64,000 bases of DNA from Paenibacillus sp. PL91 (GTDB taxonomy: Bacteria > Bacillota > Bacilli > Paenibacillales > Paenibacillaceae), in assembly GCF_012935325.2 (NCBI RefSeq), contig NZ_JABBYG020000004.1, forward strand, positions 186,001 to 250,000. The letters run 5' to 3'. Positions 43,955 to 53,057 of the stretch are shown here, piece after piece (positions within the stretch are counted from its first letter, which is position 1; the number at the start of each line of letters is the position of its first letter). Position numbers and translations under genes: made by a program. Under the pieces are notes generated by a model that saw nothing but the letters and a program-made list of their open reading frames with translations, was not told the DNA's origin and made no database searches.

Positions 43955-46408
43955 ATGTATACAAAAGAGGAATTGTACAAGACCACTGCTCAGCGGACTT
44001 ATCCTGGTGAAGCGAAGGAAGCGGCTTTCTTGCTCGGAGGTATCGGTACAGGAAATATCTCTATCGGCAGCAGGGGCGAATTTCGGGATTGGGAAATCTT
44101 TAATCGTCCAGGCAAAGGGAGCATGATGCCCAATACCTATTTCTCCATATGGGCTAAGCAGGAAGGAGCCGAACCGGTAGCCAAGGTGCTGGAATCGAGA
44201 TTAAATCCGCCGCACAGCATCTCCCATGGGTATCATCCCATAACAGGAGCGGGTCTTCCGCGAATGGAAAAGTCGACTCTCCGCGGGGAATACCCTATCA
44301 TGTGGGTCGATTTCGAAGACAGGGAATTGCCGATAGAAGTCACCCTAGAAGCCTTTACGCCTTTTATCCCGTTAAACGTAGACGATTCCAGTATTCCCGG
44401 AGCCTATTTAACCTATTGGGTGACGAACACTTCCGATCTACCCGTTGATGTTACTATCGCAGGTTCGTTGATGAATCCGGTCGGCGGGGTGAATTTCGAC
44501 CGTTTCGGCAATTTGGATTTAAAGAATACGGAAGGGAATGTAAACGAGCTTCGTCAAGAAGGCGAATACGCGGGATTATTATTCGGTTCCAGCAAGCTCG
44601 CTCCTCAAGATGAGCATTATGGAAACCTGGCCCTAGTAACGACAAATAAAAAGTTGACGCACAAGCGCGCATGGCTTCGCGGAGCCTGGTACGATTTTCT
44701 TCAGGAATACTGGGATGACTTCACCGAAGACGGCCTGCTGAACGATCTAGGTTACGAAACGCCATCCGAGAAGAACAAAACCGATACAGGATCGCTTGGC
44801 GTGTATGAAACATTGGCTCCCGGCGAGACGAAAGAGTTTGTGTTCATATTGAGTTGGTACTTCCCCAATCGGTTAAATGGGTGGAGCGAGAATGTTTGCG
44901 TGAAGGAAGAGGGGAGGCAGCTTACACAGAATTATTATGCCGCCAAATTTGAGAGTTCTTGGGCAGCGGCGTCATATCTCGTGAGTAACCGTGCTCGTTT
45001 GGAGCGAGAGACGAAGCTTTTTCATAATGCGCTGTTTTCAAGCACTTTGCCGGAGCACGTTATCGATGCGGTATCGAGCAATATAACCGTACTTAGGAGC
45101 ACGACTTGTTTTCGATTGATAAATGGCCTTTTTCTTGGTTATGAGGGCTGTTTTGACGAGGCGGGCTGTTGTGATGGAACATGTACACATGTTTGGAACT
45201 ATGCTCAGACGCTTGCTTTTCTATTTCCGGAGCTGGAGCAGAATATGCGGCAAAATGAGTTTCTGGAGGAAGTACAGGAAGACGGGAAAATGGAATTTCG
45301 CTCCTTAAAAATGTTCGATGCCAAATGGATTTGGCACGGACAATCCGCGCCGGCCGCCGCCGACGGGCAAATGGGAACGATAATGCGTGCCTACCGGGAG
45401 TGGAAGCTGACGGGTGACGATGCTTTCCTGCGCAAGTTGTGGCCATCAATAAAGAAAACTTTAAACTATGCCCCTATACACTGGGATACGGATGGAGATT
45501 TGGTCTTTGATGGTGTCCAGCATAATACTTACGACATTGAATTTTATGGGCCGAATCCCTTGACTGGAATCTTCTTCCTAGGCGCACTCCGTGCGGGACA
45601 GGAAATGGCTGCCTATCTTGGTGAAGATGAAGTTGCGCGAAAATATGGAGAGGCATTTGAAGCTAGCTCGAAGCGCCTTGATGAGCTGCTGTGGAATGGA
45701 GAGTACTACGTTCAGCGGCTGGAAAATGTCAATGCCTACAAATATCAGCATGGAATTGGCTGCTTATCGGATCAAATGCTTGGTCAGCAGTTAGCCCATC
45801 TCTATGGTCTAGGTTATCTTTTACCGAAGGAGAGGGTTAAAAGCGCCATTCATGCCGTCTATAAGCATAATTTCAAAACTGATTTTTCAAATCACGTCAA
45901 TTGCCAACGCACCTATGCGTTAAATGATGAGAAAGGCCTTCTTCTTTGCTCATGGCCGAGCGGCGGTCGTCCGAAGCTGCCGTTCGTTTACTCCGACGAA
46001 GTATGGACGGGAATCGAATACCATGTGGCGACCCATCTCATCTATGAAGGCTTGATTGACGAAGGGTTAACGATCGTAAAAGCAGTGCGCGAACGCCACG
46101 ACGGTTACCGCCGTAATCCGTGGAATGAAGTGGAATGTGGACATCATTATGCAAGGTCAATGTCAAGCTGGGGACTGCTCATTGCACTAAGCGGTTTTGA
46201 ATTTGATATGTCCCGCGGCGAAATGAAGTTCGCGCCTGTTATTAATCAAGAGGACTATACCGGTTTTTGGAGTACGGGAAGAGCGTGGGGGACCTACAGT
46301 CAGAAACAAAATGCACAAAGCGGGGAATACGATATCGAAGTGAAGGTGCTGTACGGAGAGACTTCGGGCTTAAAGGTACATGCATGCGGTAAAGAATTCA
46401 TGTTATAA
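43955..46408 (+). CDS. GH116 glycoside hydrolase, copy 2
   Basis: An 817-residue GH116 enzyme, diverged from copy 1. It opens EAAFLLGGIGTGNISIGS. The likely nucleophile is Glu397 (GYEGC), the acid/base Asp527 (HNTYDIEFYGPN), with CTHVWNYAQ in place of copy 1's WNYEQ. Domain order is the same. I chose the ATG at 43955, preceded by AAAGGGTGA; a GTG four codons earlier is possible. Its first 40 residues closely match the broken GH116 head at 1123. Two paralogues in one operon suggest different linkages or aglycones. No signal peptide. Confidence 0.93.
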   Translation: MYTKEELYKTTAQRTYPGEAKEAAFLLGGIGTGNISIGSRGEFRDWEIFNRPGKGSMMPNTYFSIWAKQEGAEPVAKVLESRLNPPHSISHGYHPITGAGLPRMEKSTLRGEYPIMWVDFEDRELPIEVTLEAFTPFIPLNVDDSSIPGAYLTYWVTNTSDLPVDVTIAGSLMNPVGGVNFDRFGNLDLKNTEGNVNELRQEGEYAGLLFGSSKLAPQDEHYGNLALVTTNKKLTHKRAWLRGAWYDFLQEYWDDFTEDGLLNDLGYETPSEKNKTDTGSLGVYETLAPGETKEFVFILSWYFPNRLNGWSENVCVKEEGRQLTQNYYAAKFESSWAAASYLVSNRARLERETKLFHNALFSSTLPEHVIDAVSSNITVLRSTTCFRLINGLFLGYEGCFDEAGCCDGTCTHVWNYAQTLAFLFPELEQNMRQNEFLEEVQEDGKMEFRSLKMFDAKWIWHGQSAPAAADGQMGTIMRAYREWKLTGDDAFLRKLWPSIKKTLNYAPIHWDTDGDLVFDGVQHNTYDIEFYGPNPLTGIFFLGALRAGQEMAAYLGEDEVARKYGEAFEASSKRLDELLWNGEYYVQRLENVNAYKYQHGIGCLSDQMLGQQLAHLYGLGYLLPKERVKSAIHAVYKHNFKTDFSNHVNCQRTYALNDEKGLLLCSWPSGGRPKLPFVYSDEVWTGIEYHVATHLIYEGLIDEGLTIVKAVRERHDGYRRNPWNEVECGHHYARSMSSWGLLIALSGFEFDMSRGEMKFAPVINQEDYTGFWSTGRAWGTYSQKQNAQSGEYDIEVKVLYGETSGLKVHACGKEFML

Positions 46409-46434
46409 GAAGTCTCCATCTTAGGAGGATTTTG

Positions 46435-47526
46435 ATGGGAAAATCAGAGCTTATTTTGATAAGCGGATTTTTGGGATCCGGGAAGACTACACTGATGCTG
46501 TCCGCAGCAGATCTGTTGCGACGGAGAGGCCTTGAAGTGGCATGTATTACAAACGATCAAGGTGAACAACTGGTCGATTCGAAAATGGTGCTGCGCAAGG
46601 AATTGCCTCTGCAGCAAATTCAGGGCGGATGCTTTTGCTGCCGCTTCGAAAAACTAGCAGACTCTATCAACGAAATTATTGAACTCCACAGTCCCGACGT
46701 GATCATTGCCGAGGCGGTAGGCAGCTGCACGGATTTGACGGCTACAGTTATTAGGCCATTGCAAGCCATGCACGGCGAGTTATTGGAGGTTCGTCCGCTT
46801 AGTGTCGTTGTTGACCCGGGTCGTTTGGCGGCAATGATGTCGCAGTCCGCAGCTTTTACGAAAGAAATTGTGTATCTCTTCCAGAAGCAGTTGGAGGATG
46901 CTGGATGCATTTTATTGAACAAGACCGATTTGTTGTCCGCAGATGAAATCGATGGATTGAAAAGCGGATTGAGAAGTAACTTCGAGTCGGCACATTTGCT
47001 GCAGCTATCCGCGCTTACAGGCAGCGGCCTCTCGGATTGGCTCCATTATATGAAGCACGCAGAATCTGTGATTTTGCCGGTGCTTGATATTGATTATGAT
47101 ATTTATGCGGAAGGCGAAGCGCAGCTTGGCTGGTTAAACGCCAGCATTGCTTTGAATGGACCTATGTTTGATGTAGGAAAAGTTTGCTCCTCCATCATAG
47201 AAGGAATGTTGATTTCATTTAGATCGCTGAAAGCAGAGACGGCACATCTAAAGTTGTGGGCACAGGATGCTAAACACAGCTTGAAAATAAGCGCCGTTCA
47301 TAATCAGGACTCTTATACTGCGGATCATACGACCTCACTGCAATGGCGATCGGATGCCGTGACCATTTGGGTTAATGCGCGCGTAAATATTGGATCTGAA
47401 CAGCTGAGAGAGATATTTACCGGCACGATGCGTGGATTAAGGGAAACGTCTGCGCTTACTGTATCGGTTGAAAGGATGGATTGTTTTGCTCCTAGCCGCC
47501 CGGTCCCATCTTATAGAATGGTTTAA
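46435..47526 (+). CDS. CobW/P47K (COG0523) family GTPase
   Basis: A 363-residue G3E P-loop GTPase. Walker A is GFLGSGKTT (residues 11-19); the family's metal-binding CxCC motif is in GGCFCC (Cys66, 68, 69); NKTD serves for guanine recognition. COG0523 proteins handle metals such as zinc or insert cofactors. I chose the ATG at 46435 behind TAGGAGG. It begins 26 bases after the second GH116 gene on the same strand, and its 3' end overlaps the start of a PiT-type permease gene. The link to a sugar operon is unusual. A role in metal supply to a neighbour is only a guess. Confidence 0.9.
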   Translation: MGKSELILISGFLGSGKTTLMLSAADLLRRRGLEVACITNDQGEQLVDSKMVLRKELPLQQIQGGCFCCRFEKLADSINEIIELHSPDVIIAEAVGSCTDLTATVIRPLQAMHGELLEVRPLSVVVDPGRLAAMMSQSAAFTKEIVYLFQKQLEDAGCILLNKTDLLSADEIDGLKSGLRSNFESAHLLQLSALTGSGLSDWLHYMKHAESVILPVLDIDYDIYAEGEAQLGWLNASIALNGPMFDVGKVCSSIIEGMLISFRSLKAETAHLKLWAQDAKHSLKISAVHNQDSYTADHTTSLQWRSDAVTIWVNARVNIGSEQLREIFTGTMRGLRETSALTVSVERMDCFAPSRPVPSYRMV

Positions 47527-48598
47527 ACTGAATAAGACGGTCGCCAATTTGATAACGGGATTATCTATCGCTGTAATTACGACTCTGCTATTCATCACTT
47601 TAGGGCTTCTGAAAGGATTCTCTATACAGACCGTGATCGGTTTTATCGTTGTAGCTTGGTTAGCCGTTGAAAATGGCGGAAACGACGTTTCTAAAGGGAT
47701 TGCTCCTTTACTGGCATCCGGGGCTGCCAATAAGCAGACAGCACTGATCTATGGGGCAGGCGTAACGATAATCGGCGGTATATTATCGATTTTTATTTCC
47801 ATGAAATTGTTGAAATTGTTTACGACAGGACTAATAGGATCCCATTTTCCGATAACCGGAAATATGGCGCTGATGATAGCTGTCGGAGCAGCGCTTTGGG
47901 TAGCGCTTGCAACTCGATTCGCTCTGCCTGTCTCGACTACCCATGCCATAATGGGTTCGATCCTGACAGTCGGGAGCTTATCCTATGGGTTATCGAGCAT
48001 TTTGTGGGGAAATCTGGTTGAGAAAGTAGTGATGCCATTGTTATTGGGTCCATTGGTCGGCTTAGTCATAGCATGGCTGCTGACCTACGTAGTTAAATAC
48101 GTTCGTTTGCCGAAGCAAGCAGGAAAAATATTGATCTGGTTGTCCAGCGGAGCGATCTGCTTTGTCCGAAGCTTAAACGATGTGCCGAAAATTGTAAGCA
48201 TTGCCGTAATGGCTGCTCTCATTGGGATCGATGGCGCTGAAATGAATACGTTATTCTCATTATTCTTGTTGATTACGGTGGCAATGGGCATTGGAAGCCT
48301 GGTTAAAGGAGCGGCCGTTACGGAGCTGCTTTCTCAGAAGGTCACGAACCTTGACGATAAAAGCAGTCTATCTTCATTATTAACAACGAGTCTGCTCGTC
48401 ATGTTCGCGAGTAAACTGGGACTGCCGGTATCGACGACGCATGTATCCTCTTCCGCAATTATCGGCTCAAATCTGCATTCAGGAGTAAAGTCAGTCAACT
48501 GGGTCGTCGTACGACACATCGTTTTATCATGGATTGTAACGGTTCCGGGAGCGGGTTTACTGGCCGCAGCCGCATTCATGTTGTATCGTATATTTTAA
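47486..48598 (+). CDS. PiT family anion permease (phosphate or sulfate type)
   Basis: A roughly 370-residue membrane protein of about 10-11 helices. The PiT family repeat is present in two halves: ENGGNDVSKG and SLNDVPKIVS, each followed by an LPVSTTHA or LPVSTTHV motif. The first signature has GGND instead of the usual GAND. PiT members import phosphate, and a branch (CysP) imports sulfate, so the ion is open. The start is uncertain: TTG 47486 has AAAGGATGG upstream; TTG 47468 is also in frame. Either start overlaps the GTPase gene by 41-59 bases, suggesting translational coupling. Confidence 0.85.
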   Translation: MLLAARSHLIEWFKLNKTVANLITGLSIAVITTLLFITLGLLKGFSIQTVIGFIVVAWLAVENGGNDVSKGIAPLLASGAANKQTALIYGAGVTIIGGILSIFISMKLLKLFTTGLIGSHFPITGNMALMIAVGAALWVALATRFALPVSTTHAIMGSILTVGSLSYGLSSILWGNLVEKVVMPLLLGPLVGLVIAWLLTYVVKYVRLPKQAGKILIWLSSGAICFVRSLNDVPKIVSIAVMAALIGIDGAEMNTLFSLFLLITVAMGIGSLVKGAAVTELLSQKVTNLDDKSSLSSLLTTSLLVMFASKLGLPVSTTHVSSSAIIGSNLHSGVKSVNWVVVRHIVLSWIVTVPGAGLLAAAAFMLYRIF

Positions 48599-48611
48599 AC
48601 AGGAGGCGTAT

Positions 48612-49448
48612 ATGCAGGACATTGAATCTATTTTAGAGGAAACGGTTTCGCGTTTACAGAAAATTCCCGGTCTCGAGGCGATTGTCCTAGGAGGTTCACG
48701 CGCGAGAGGCACTCATACTCCGGAATCTGATATAGATGTCGGTTTATATTACGCATCTGCCTATCCAATCGACACCGGCGCCCTTGAGGAGGCAGCGGCA
48801 GACCTTGACGATTCGAGACAGAAAAATCTCGTTACACGGATCGGCGAGTGGGGGCCTTGGATTAATGGCGGAGGATGGTTGGAAATTAGATCGGTACCTG
48901 TTGATTTTCTATACAGGGATCTCGACAAGGTTAGCGCTGTAGTGGATGATTGCTTGCAAGGGAAAATATCGGTACATTATCAGGCTGGTCATCCTCATGC
49001 CTTCTGCAGTTCGATCTATATGGGGGAGGCGGCAGTTTGCAAGAGCCTGTGGGATCCCAATGGCCGAATCAAACAGCTGAAAAATCTTACTGAACCTTAT
49101 CCTGACGCACTGAAGAATGCCATTGTTTCGGCATTTTTGTGGGAGGCGGATTTTTCGCTTGCAAATGCAAGGAAAGGGATAAGCAGGAAAGATGTTTCCT
49201 ATGTTGCGGGCCATCTCTTCCGAGCTGTCAGTTGCTTGACACAAATACTTTTCGCTATAAACAAAGTCTATCTGTTGAATGAGAAAGGGGCGATTGCTGC
49301 ATGCGCAGCCTTCCCTAGAAGCCCCGACCGGTTCGAAGCCAGGATTCGCCATAGCTTTACGCTCCTGACAGATGATAAAAAACGTATGGAATCGTCCATC
49401 GACGAGGTCGAAGCGCTGGTAAAGGAAACGAAACGCTTGCTCAACTGA
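48612..49448 (+). CDS. Nucleotidyltransferase-fold protein
   Basis: A 278-residue protein. Residues 22-45 hold the pol-beta-type nucleotidyltransferase core: IVLGGSRARG, then DIDVGLYY with metal-binding Asp40 and Asp42; a third acidic residue may be in VDFLYRD. The C-terminal half is helical, like DUF4037 or aminoglycoside nucleotidyltransferase (KNTase-like) proteins. It could adenylylate a small molecule or a protein; no substrate can be named. CAGGAGG precedes the ATG, 13 bases after the permease stop. It is the last gene before the terminator at 49558. Confidence 0.82.
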   Translation: MQDIESILEETVSRLQKIPGLEAIVLGGSRARGTHTPESDIDVGLYYASAYPIDTGALEEAAADLDDSRQKNLVTRIGEWGPWINGGGWLEIRSVPVDFLYRDLDKVSAVVDDCLQGKISVHYQAGHPHAFCSSIYMGEAAVCKSLWDPNGRIKQLKNLTEPYPDALKNAIVSAFLWEADFSLANARKGISRKDVSYVAGHLFRAVSCLTQILFAINKVYLLNEKGAIAACAAFPRSPDRFEARIRHSFTLLTDDKKRMESSIDEVEALVKETKRLLN

Positions 49449-49557
49449 TCCAAAACTTTTCTGGTCATCAGTATACTTCATCTTAACCAATCGCTAAGGC
49501 AGCGCTGTGGTTTTTACATTGCTTGATTGGTTAGTCTTAACATTAAAAATACTAAAT

Positions 49558-49604
49558 AACAAGCTGATGCCGGTATTCAACTGGCGCCAGCTTGTTTGTT
49601 TTTC
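49558..49604 (+). terminator. Rho-independent terminator of the GH116 operon
   Basis: AACAAGCTG (49558-49566) pairs with CAGCTTGTT (49588-49596), with further inner pairing (GCC/GGC), followed by TGTTTTTC. Confidence 0.88.
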
Positions 49605-49813
49605 GCTGCTCCTTCAAGTTAAGTTTATCCCCGTCATAGCATGCTATCTTGTTACTTCTTTTGAAGTCATTTCCTACTTCCGGTTCATTTGTATTCTTTA
49701 TTTCAATCCCATCGTTTTCCAACGTGACGGAACCCGTTATAACCTCGTTTCCTCGATGGCTTCTAAAGATAGTTAATAATATGGGGGTAAATCTATAATT
49801 TGTTAAGTAGTAA

Positions 49814-49827
49814 TGTATGCGCTTACT
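49814..49827. promoter_or_regulatory. Cre-like site upstream of xynA
   Basis: TGTATGCGCTTACT matches the cre consensus at 12 of 14 positions. CcpA control of a xylanase would be expected, but the match is imperfect. Confidence 0.45.
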
Positions 49828-49843
49828 TTCTATAATTTAGTTA

Positions 49844-49866
49844 TGCAATACATAAATTGTATTGCA
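49844..49866. promoter_or_regulatory. Inverted repeat in the xynA upstream region
   Basis: TGCAATAC (49844-49851) and GTATTGCA (49859-49866) form a perfect inverted repeat with 7 bases between. TATACT just downstream (49869-49874) could be a -10 box, so a regulator bound here could block it. Confidence 0.5.
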
Positions 49867-50056
49867 ATTATACTTGAAAGAAAATTTCTTCTCAGGTAGG
49901 AAGGACAGTCAGAACTTCATGGAATAGACACAGGATAAGTTATGTACTGCAAAGAGAAACAACCGACAAAAAATGAAAGGGAGTGATTTGTAAAAGGTAA
50001 TATTCAAGTAGTACGCAGGAAATAGTCGCAAAATTAAAAAAATCAGGAGGTAAAAT

Positions 50057-50695
50057 ATGATTAAGTTTAATAAGAAAATCTTGATGTTAGTTATTGCAGC
50101 TTCAATGAGTATTACCGGCTTGTTTGCAGCAACCGCAAATGCAGCGACGGACTACTGGCAAAATTGGACCGATGGTGGTGGGACAGTAAATGCTACCAAT
50201 GGATCTGGTGGAAATTACAGCGTCAACTGGTCAAATACCGGGAATTTTGTTGTCGGTAAAGGCTGGAATACCGGATCACCAACTAGGACAGTAAACTACA
50301 ATGCCGGCGTTTGGGCGCCGTCCGGCAATGGGTATTTGACTCTCTATGGGTGGACAAGAAACTCACTCATAGAATATTACGTCGTTGATACCTGGGGCAC
50401 TTACAGACCTACAGGAACGCATAAAGGCACCGTGTCCAGTGATGGTGGCACATATGACATCTATACGACTCAGCGAGTCAACGCACCTTCCATTGACGGC
50501 ACAAAAACGTTCACCCAGTTCTGGAGTGTCCGTCAGTCGAAGAGAGCGACAGGCAGCAACGCCGCTATCACTTTTAGCAACCACGTTAACGCATGGAAGA
50601 GTAAAGGAATGAATCTGGGGAGCAGTTGGTCCTACCAGGTGTTAGCGACAGAGGGATATCAAAGCAGTGGTAGCTCTAACGTAACGGTTTGGTAA
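50057..50695 (+). CDS. xynA: Endo-1,4-beta-xylanase, family GH11
   Basis: A 212-residue secreted xylanase, very close to Bacillus subtilis XynA in length and sequence. The signal peptide is residues 1-29 (ending TANA). The mature jelly-roll has [12 protein letters not shown], nucleophile Glu106 (LIEYYVVD) and acid/base Glu199 (ATEGYQSSG), with the thumb near PSIDGTKTF. It cuts the xylan backbone outside the cell. CAGGAGG lies 6-7 bases before the ATG. It is a single-gene unit with terminators on both sides. Its A+T-rich setting differs from the neighbours, which would fit horizontal transfer. Confidence 0.97.
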   Translation: MIKFNKKILMLVIAASMSITGLFAATANAATDYWQNWTDGGGTVNATNGSGGNYSVNWSNTGNFVVGKGWNTGSPTRTVNYNAGVWAPSGNGYLTLYGWTRNSLIEYYVVDTWGTYRPTGTHKGTVSSDGGTYDIYTTQRVNAPSIDGTKTFTQFWSVRQSKRATGSNAAITFSNHVNAWKSKGMNLGSSWSYQVLATEGYQSSGSSNVTVW

Positions 50696-50784
50696 CAGGT
50701 CACCTGCAAGCAGGGCAACGGACAGGCGCCCAACCTTTTCCAGAGTATTGAGAAAGTGTTTTAATCATTTGATATTTGTTAAGT

Positions 50785-50816
50785 TAAGGCCAGCCGGCCT
50801 CACAGCCGGCGGCCTT
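50785..50816 (+). terminator. Terminator after xynA
   Basis: AAGGCC-A-GCCGGC pairs with GCCGGC-G-GCCTT around CTCACA, followed by ATATATTTC. The stem is very stable; the U tract is modest. Confidence 0.8.
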
Positions 50817-50938
50817 ATATATTTCAAAAAACGCTACAATCTACAACCTACTTGAATATTATGTTTTAGAAGAGGGAAGGGGCCCGGCGGGGACCGCTTT
50901 CGAGTAAGCGAGTTTTTGATGTTGGCGGACGCGAATTG

Positions 50939-50962
50939 TAGGCCGTCACGGCCTAAAATTTT
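50939..50962 (+). promoter_or_regulatory. Terminator-like hairpin in the SUMF1 gene leader
   Basis: TAGGCCG pairs with CGGCCTA around TCA, followed by AAATTTTT. It lies only 28 bases before the SUMF1 gene start, so it would act as an attenuator or end a transcript coming from xynA. Confidence 0.65.
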
Positions 50963-50989
50963 TCCTATCCGTTTAAAGGAGATACATCT

Positions 50990-51829
50990 ATGAGAAAGTT
51001 ATTAATTTTCCTTTTAATAGCAATAACGGCTGTTGTTAGCGCTTGTTTGCAAGAAAAGCCTGATAAAATGCCTGATGATAACTTTGTATTAGTCAAAGGC
51101 GGGTCTTTTATGAACACAAAGTCCAACTATTATGGGAAAAATGTAACATTATCGAATTTTTATATCGGCAAATATGAGGTAACTCAAAAAGAGTGGATCG
51201 AGGTAATGGGAAGTAATCCCTCAGAATTCAAAGACGACAATTTGCCGGTAGAAATGGTAAGCTGGTATGACGTTGTGGAGTACTGTAATAATAGAAGCAT
51301 AAAAGAGGGCTTAACACCGTATTACCATATAGACAAGAATAAAAAAGACCCGAAAAATAAGAGTGAAAACGATAATATAAAATGGACAGTAACGATCAAT
51401 GCGGGAGCTAATGGTTACCGATTGCCGACAGAAGCGGAGTGGCAATATGCTGCAGGTGGAGGTCAGATGAGCAAGAGTTACACCTACAGCGGAAGCAATC
51501 ATGCAGATGAAGTAGCATGGTACTGGAAAAACGCTGGAGATAAGTACTTATCAGGAGAATGGAATTGGCCTATGGTAGAAAACAACCATAATAAAACAAA
51601 ATCTATCGGTGTCAAGAAACCCAACGAGTTAGGACTTTACGATATGTCAGGTAATGTAAGGGAATGGTGCTGGAACGGGTACGGAGACTTGGATAGTAAT
51701 AGTAGCTCTACCCGGGTTGTGAAGGGCGGCGGTTGGATGGGCGACGTCGATGAGTTATCTTATCTGAGCAATTTCGAGGCGAATGGCTTGGGCCCCGATC
51801 AAGGTTTTCGTGTGTGTCGCGATGAGTAA
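50990..51829 (+). CDS. SUMF1/FGE-domain lipoprotein, likely non-catalytic
   Basis: A 279-residue lipoprotein; the signal ends VVSA-Cys19. The rest is the formylglycine-generating-enzyme fold (FVLVKGGSFMN, YEVTQKEWIEVMGSNPS, NGYRLPTEAEWQYAA, NELGLYDMSGNVREW, GFRVCRDE). In active enzymes the segment after GGSW carries two catalytic cysteines; here GGGWMGDVDELSYLSNF has none, so sulfatase maturation is unlikely. No sulfatase gene is in the window. Such domains also bind ligands or act in other reactions. AAAGGAG precedes the ATG. It has terminators on both sides and high A+T codon use, like xynA. Confidence 0.88.
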   Translation: MRKLLIFLLIAITAVVSACLQEKPDKMPDDNFVLVKGGSFMNTKSNYYGKNVTLSNFYIGKYEVTQKEWIEVMGSNPSEFKDDNLPVEMVSWYDVVEYCNNRSIKEGLTPYYHIDKNKKDPKNKSENDNIKWTVTINAGANGYRLPTEAEWQYAAGGGQMSKSYTYSGSNHADEVAWYWKNAGDKYLSGEWNWPMVENNHNKTKSIGVKKPNELGLYDMSGNVREWCWNGYGDLDSNSSSTRVVKGGGWMGDVDELSYLSNFEANGLGPDQGFRVCRDE

Positions 51830-51924
51830 GCGGTCATGACTTGAAAGATGTGCTGCGATACGGGAATGAAAGCGGAAATGTTATTGCTTACGCTTGACGG
51901 GAGATTAATATTATCGCTATAACG

Positions 51925-51970
51925 AAAAGACCGATTAGCTATCAATTGAGCTAACCGGTCTTTTCATTTT
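51925..51970 (+). terminator. Strong Rho-independent terminator
   Basis: AAAAGACCGATTAGCT pairs with AGCTAACCGGTCTTTT (one mismatch) around 8 bases, followed by CATTTTC. Confidence 0.92.
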
Positions 51971-52163
51971 CGTCTAACTTTATTTTGAAAGAAAATAAAG
52001 AAAAACGCTTGTTCCCGGTCTTTTCGTTTGTTTATGGATAGTGTGTGAAAGATCCGAGCAAGGATTAAAATACAAATGATTACGATGAAAATCCAATCAC
52101 CGTTATATGGTTTGCTCCATTGAATCCCCTTACAATGAAAAACAGAGGGAGGGAAGCAACATT
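51971..52163. other. Promoter region of the third importer operon
   Basis: No gene and no clear -35/-10 pair. The region is A+T-rich and ends with GGGAGGG, the ribosome binding site of the permease gene at 52164. Confidence 0.4.
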
Positions 52164-53057
52164 ATGTTAGCAAGACTATACAAATATCGTTGGCAATATG
52201 TAATGATTTTTCCGGCCGTTTTGCTTTTGTTTCTGTTTAACTATGTTCCTATGGCGGGCATTCAAATCGCATTCCGCGATTTTCAGATCGGGTCATCCAT
52301 CTGGGATAGCAATTGGGTCGGTTTGCAAAACTTTTCGTTCTTACAAGAACCGCAGTTTTGGACAGTCGTAAAAAACACGTTGTTCATTTCTGTATTGAAA
52401 TTTGTATTCGGTTTTCCGGCTCCGATTATTTTAGCTTTAATGATAAATGAATTGGTGCATGCGGGCTTCAAAAGGTTCGTTCAGTCTGTAAGTTATTTGC
52501 CCCATTTCTTCTCTTGGATTGTCGTCGCTTATATATTGCAATCGTTTCTGACGCTAGATGGCGGATTGGCTAACGACTTGATCACGAAGATGGGCGGGGA
52601 ACCGATCTTTTTCCTTGGCTCGGAAGAGTGGTTTCGGCCGATGATTGTGTCTAGCGGTTTGTGGAAAGAGGTAGGCTGGAATACGATTTTGTATCTCGCG
52701 GCTATATCAGCTATTGATCCGCAGCTGTATGAAGCAGCCAAGGTGGAAGGCGCAGGGAAGTGGGCGCAAATTCGGCATGTGACGCTGCCGGGCATTATGC
52801 CTACTGTATCGATCGTTCTTATCCTTAGCATTCCGAGCTTGATAGCGGTAGGCATGGATCAGATTTATCCGCTCATGAATCCCGCGAACATGCAGGTAGC
52901 GGATGTTCTGGATACGTATGTGCTTCGAAGCGGCCTTCAACAGGGTTATTTTGGAATGGCAACTGCAATTGGGCTGCTGTCCTCCGTTATAAGTCTTATT
53001 CTAGTCGTCGTTACGAACCAGATATCCAGAAAATTGAATGGCGAGGGGTTATGGTAA
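52164..53057 (+). CDS. ABC transporter permease, LplB type
   Basis: A 297-residue permease with about six helices (YVMIFPAVLLLFLFNYVPM first). EAA loop YEAAKVEGAG then VTLPGI. It ends NQISRKLNGEGLW, typical of LplB/YteP. I chose the ATG at 52164 behind GGGAGGG; an upstream in-frame ATG at 52107 has no such site. It leads the third importer operon: permease, permease, SBP. Confidence 0.93.
   Translation: MLARLYKYRWQYVMIFPAVLLLFLFNYVPMAGIQIAFRDFQIGSSIWDSNWVGLQNFSFLQEPQFWTVVKNTLFISVLKFVFGFPAPIILALMINELVHAGFKRFVQSVSYLPHFFSWIVVAYILQSFLTLDGGLANDLITKMGGEPIFFLGSEEWFRPMIVSSGLWKEVGWNTILYLAAISAIDPQLYEAAKVEGAGKWAQIRHVTLPGIMPTVSIVLILSIPSLIAVGMDQIYPLMNPANMQVADVLDTYVLRSGLQQGYFGMATAIGLLSSVISLILVVVTNQISRKLNGEGLW

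Larger units (their letters stand above)
49449..50056. other. 608-base A+T-rich region: terminator and xynA promoter area
   Basis: The left part holds a terminator; the right part is the leader of the xylanase gene. An 89-codon ORF (49507-49776) runs through the terminator and has no family signal. A+T content is visibly higher than in genes on either side. Confidence 0.6.

Noticed and set aside
49507..49776. 89-codon ORF downstream of the nucleotidyltransferase gene
   Set aside because: It runs through the terminator at 49558-49604, has no ribosome binding site and no family motif.
50990..51829. Annotation as an active sulfatase-maturing enzyme
   Set aside because: The catalytic cysteines are absent and no sulfatase is nearby; called a SUMF1-domain lipoprotein instead.
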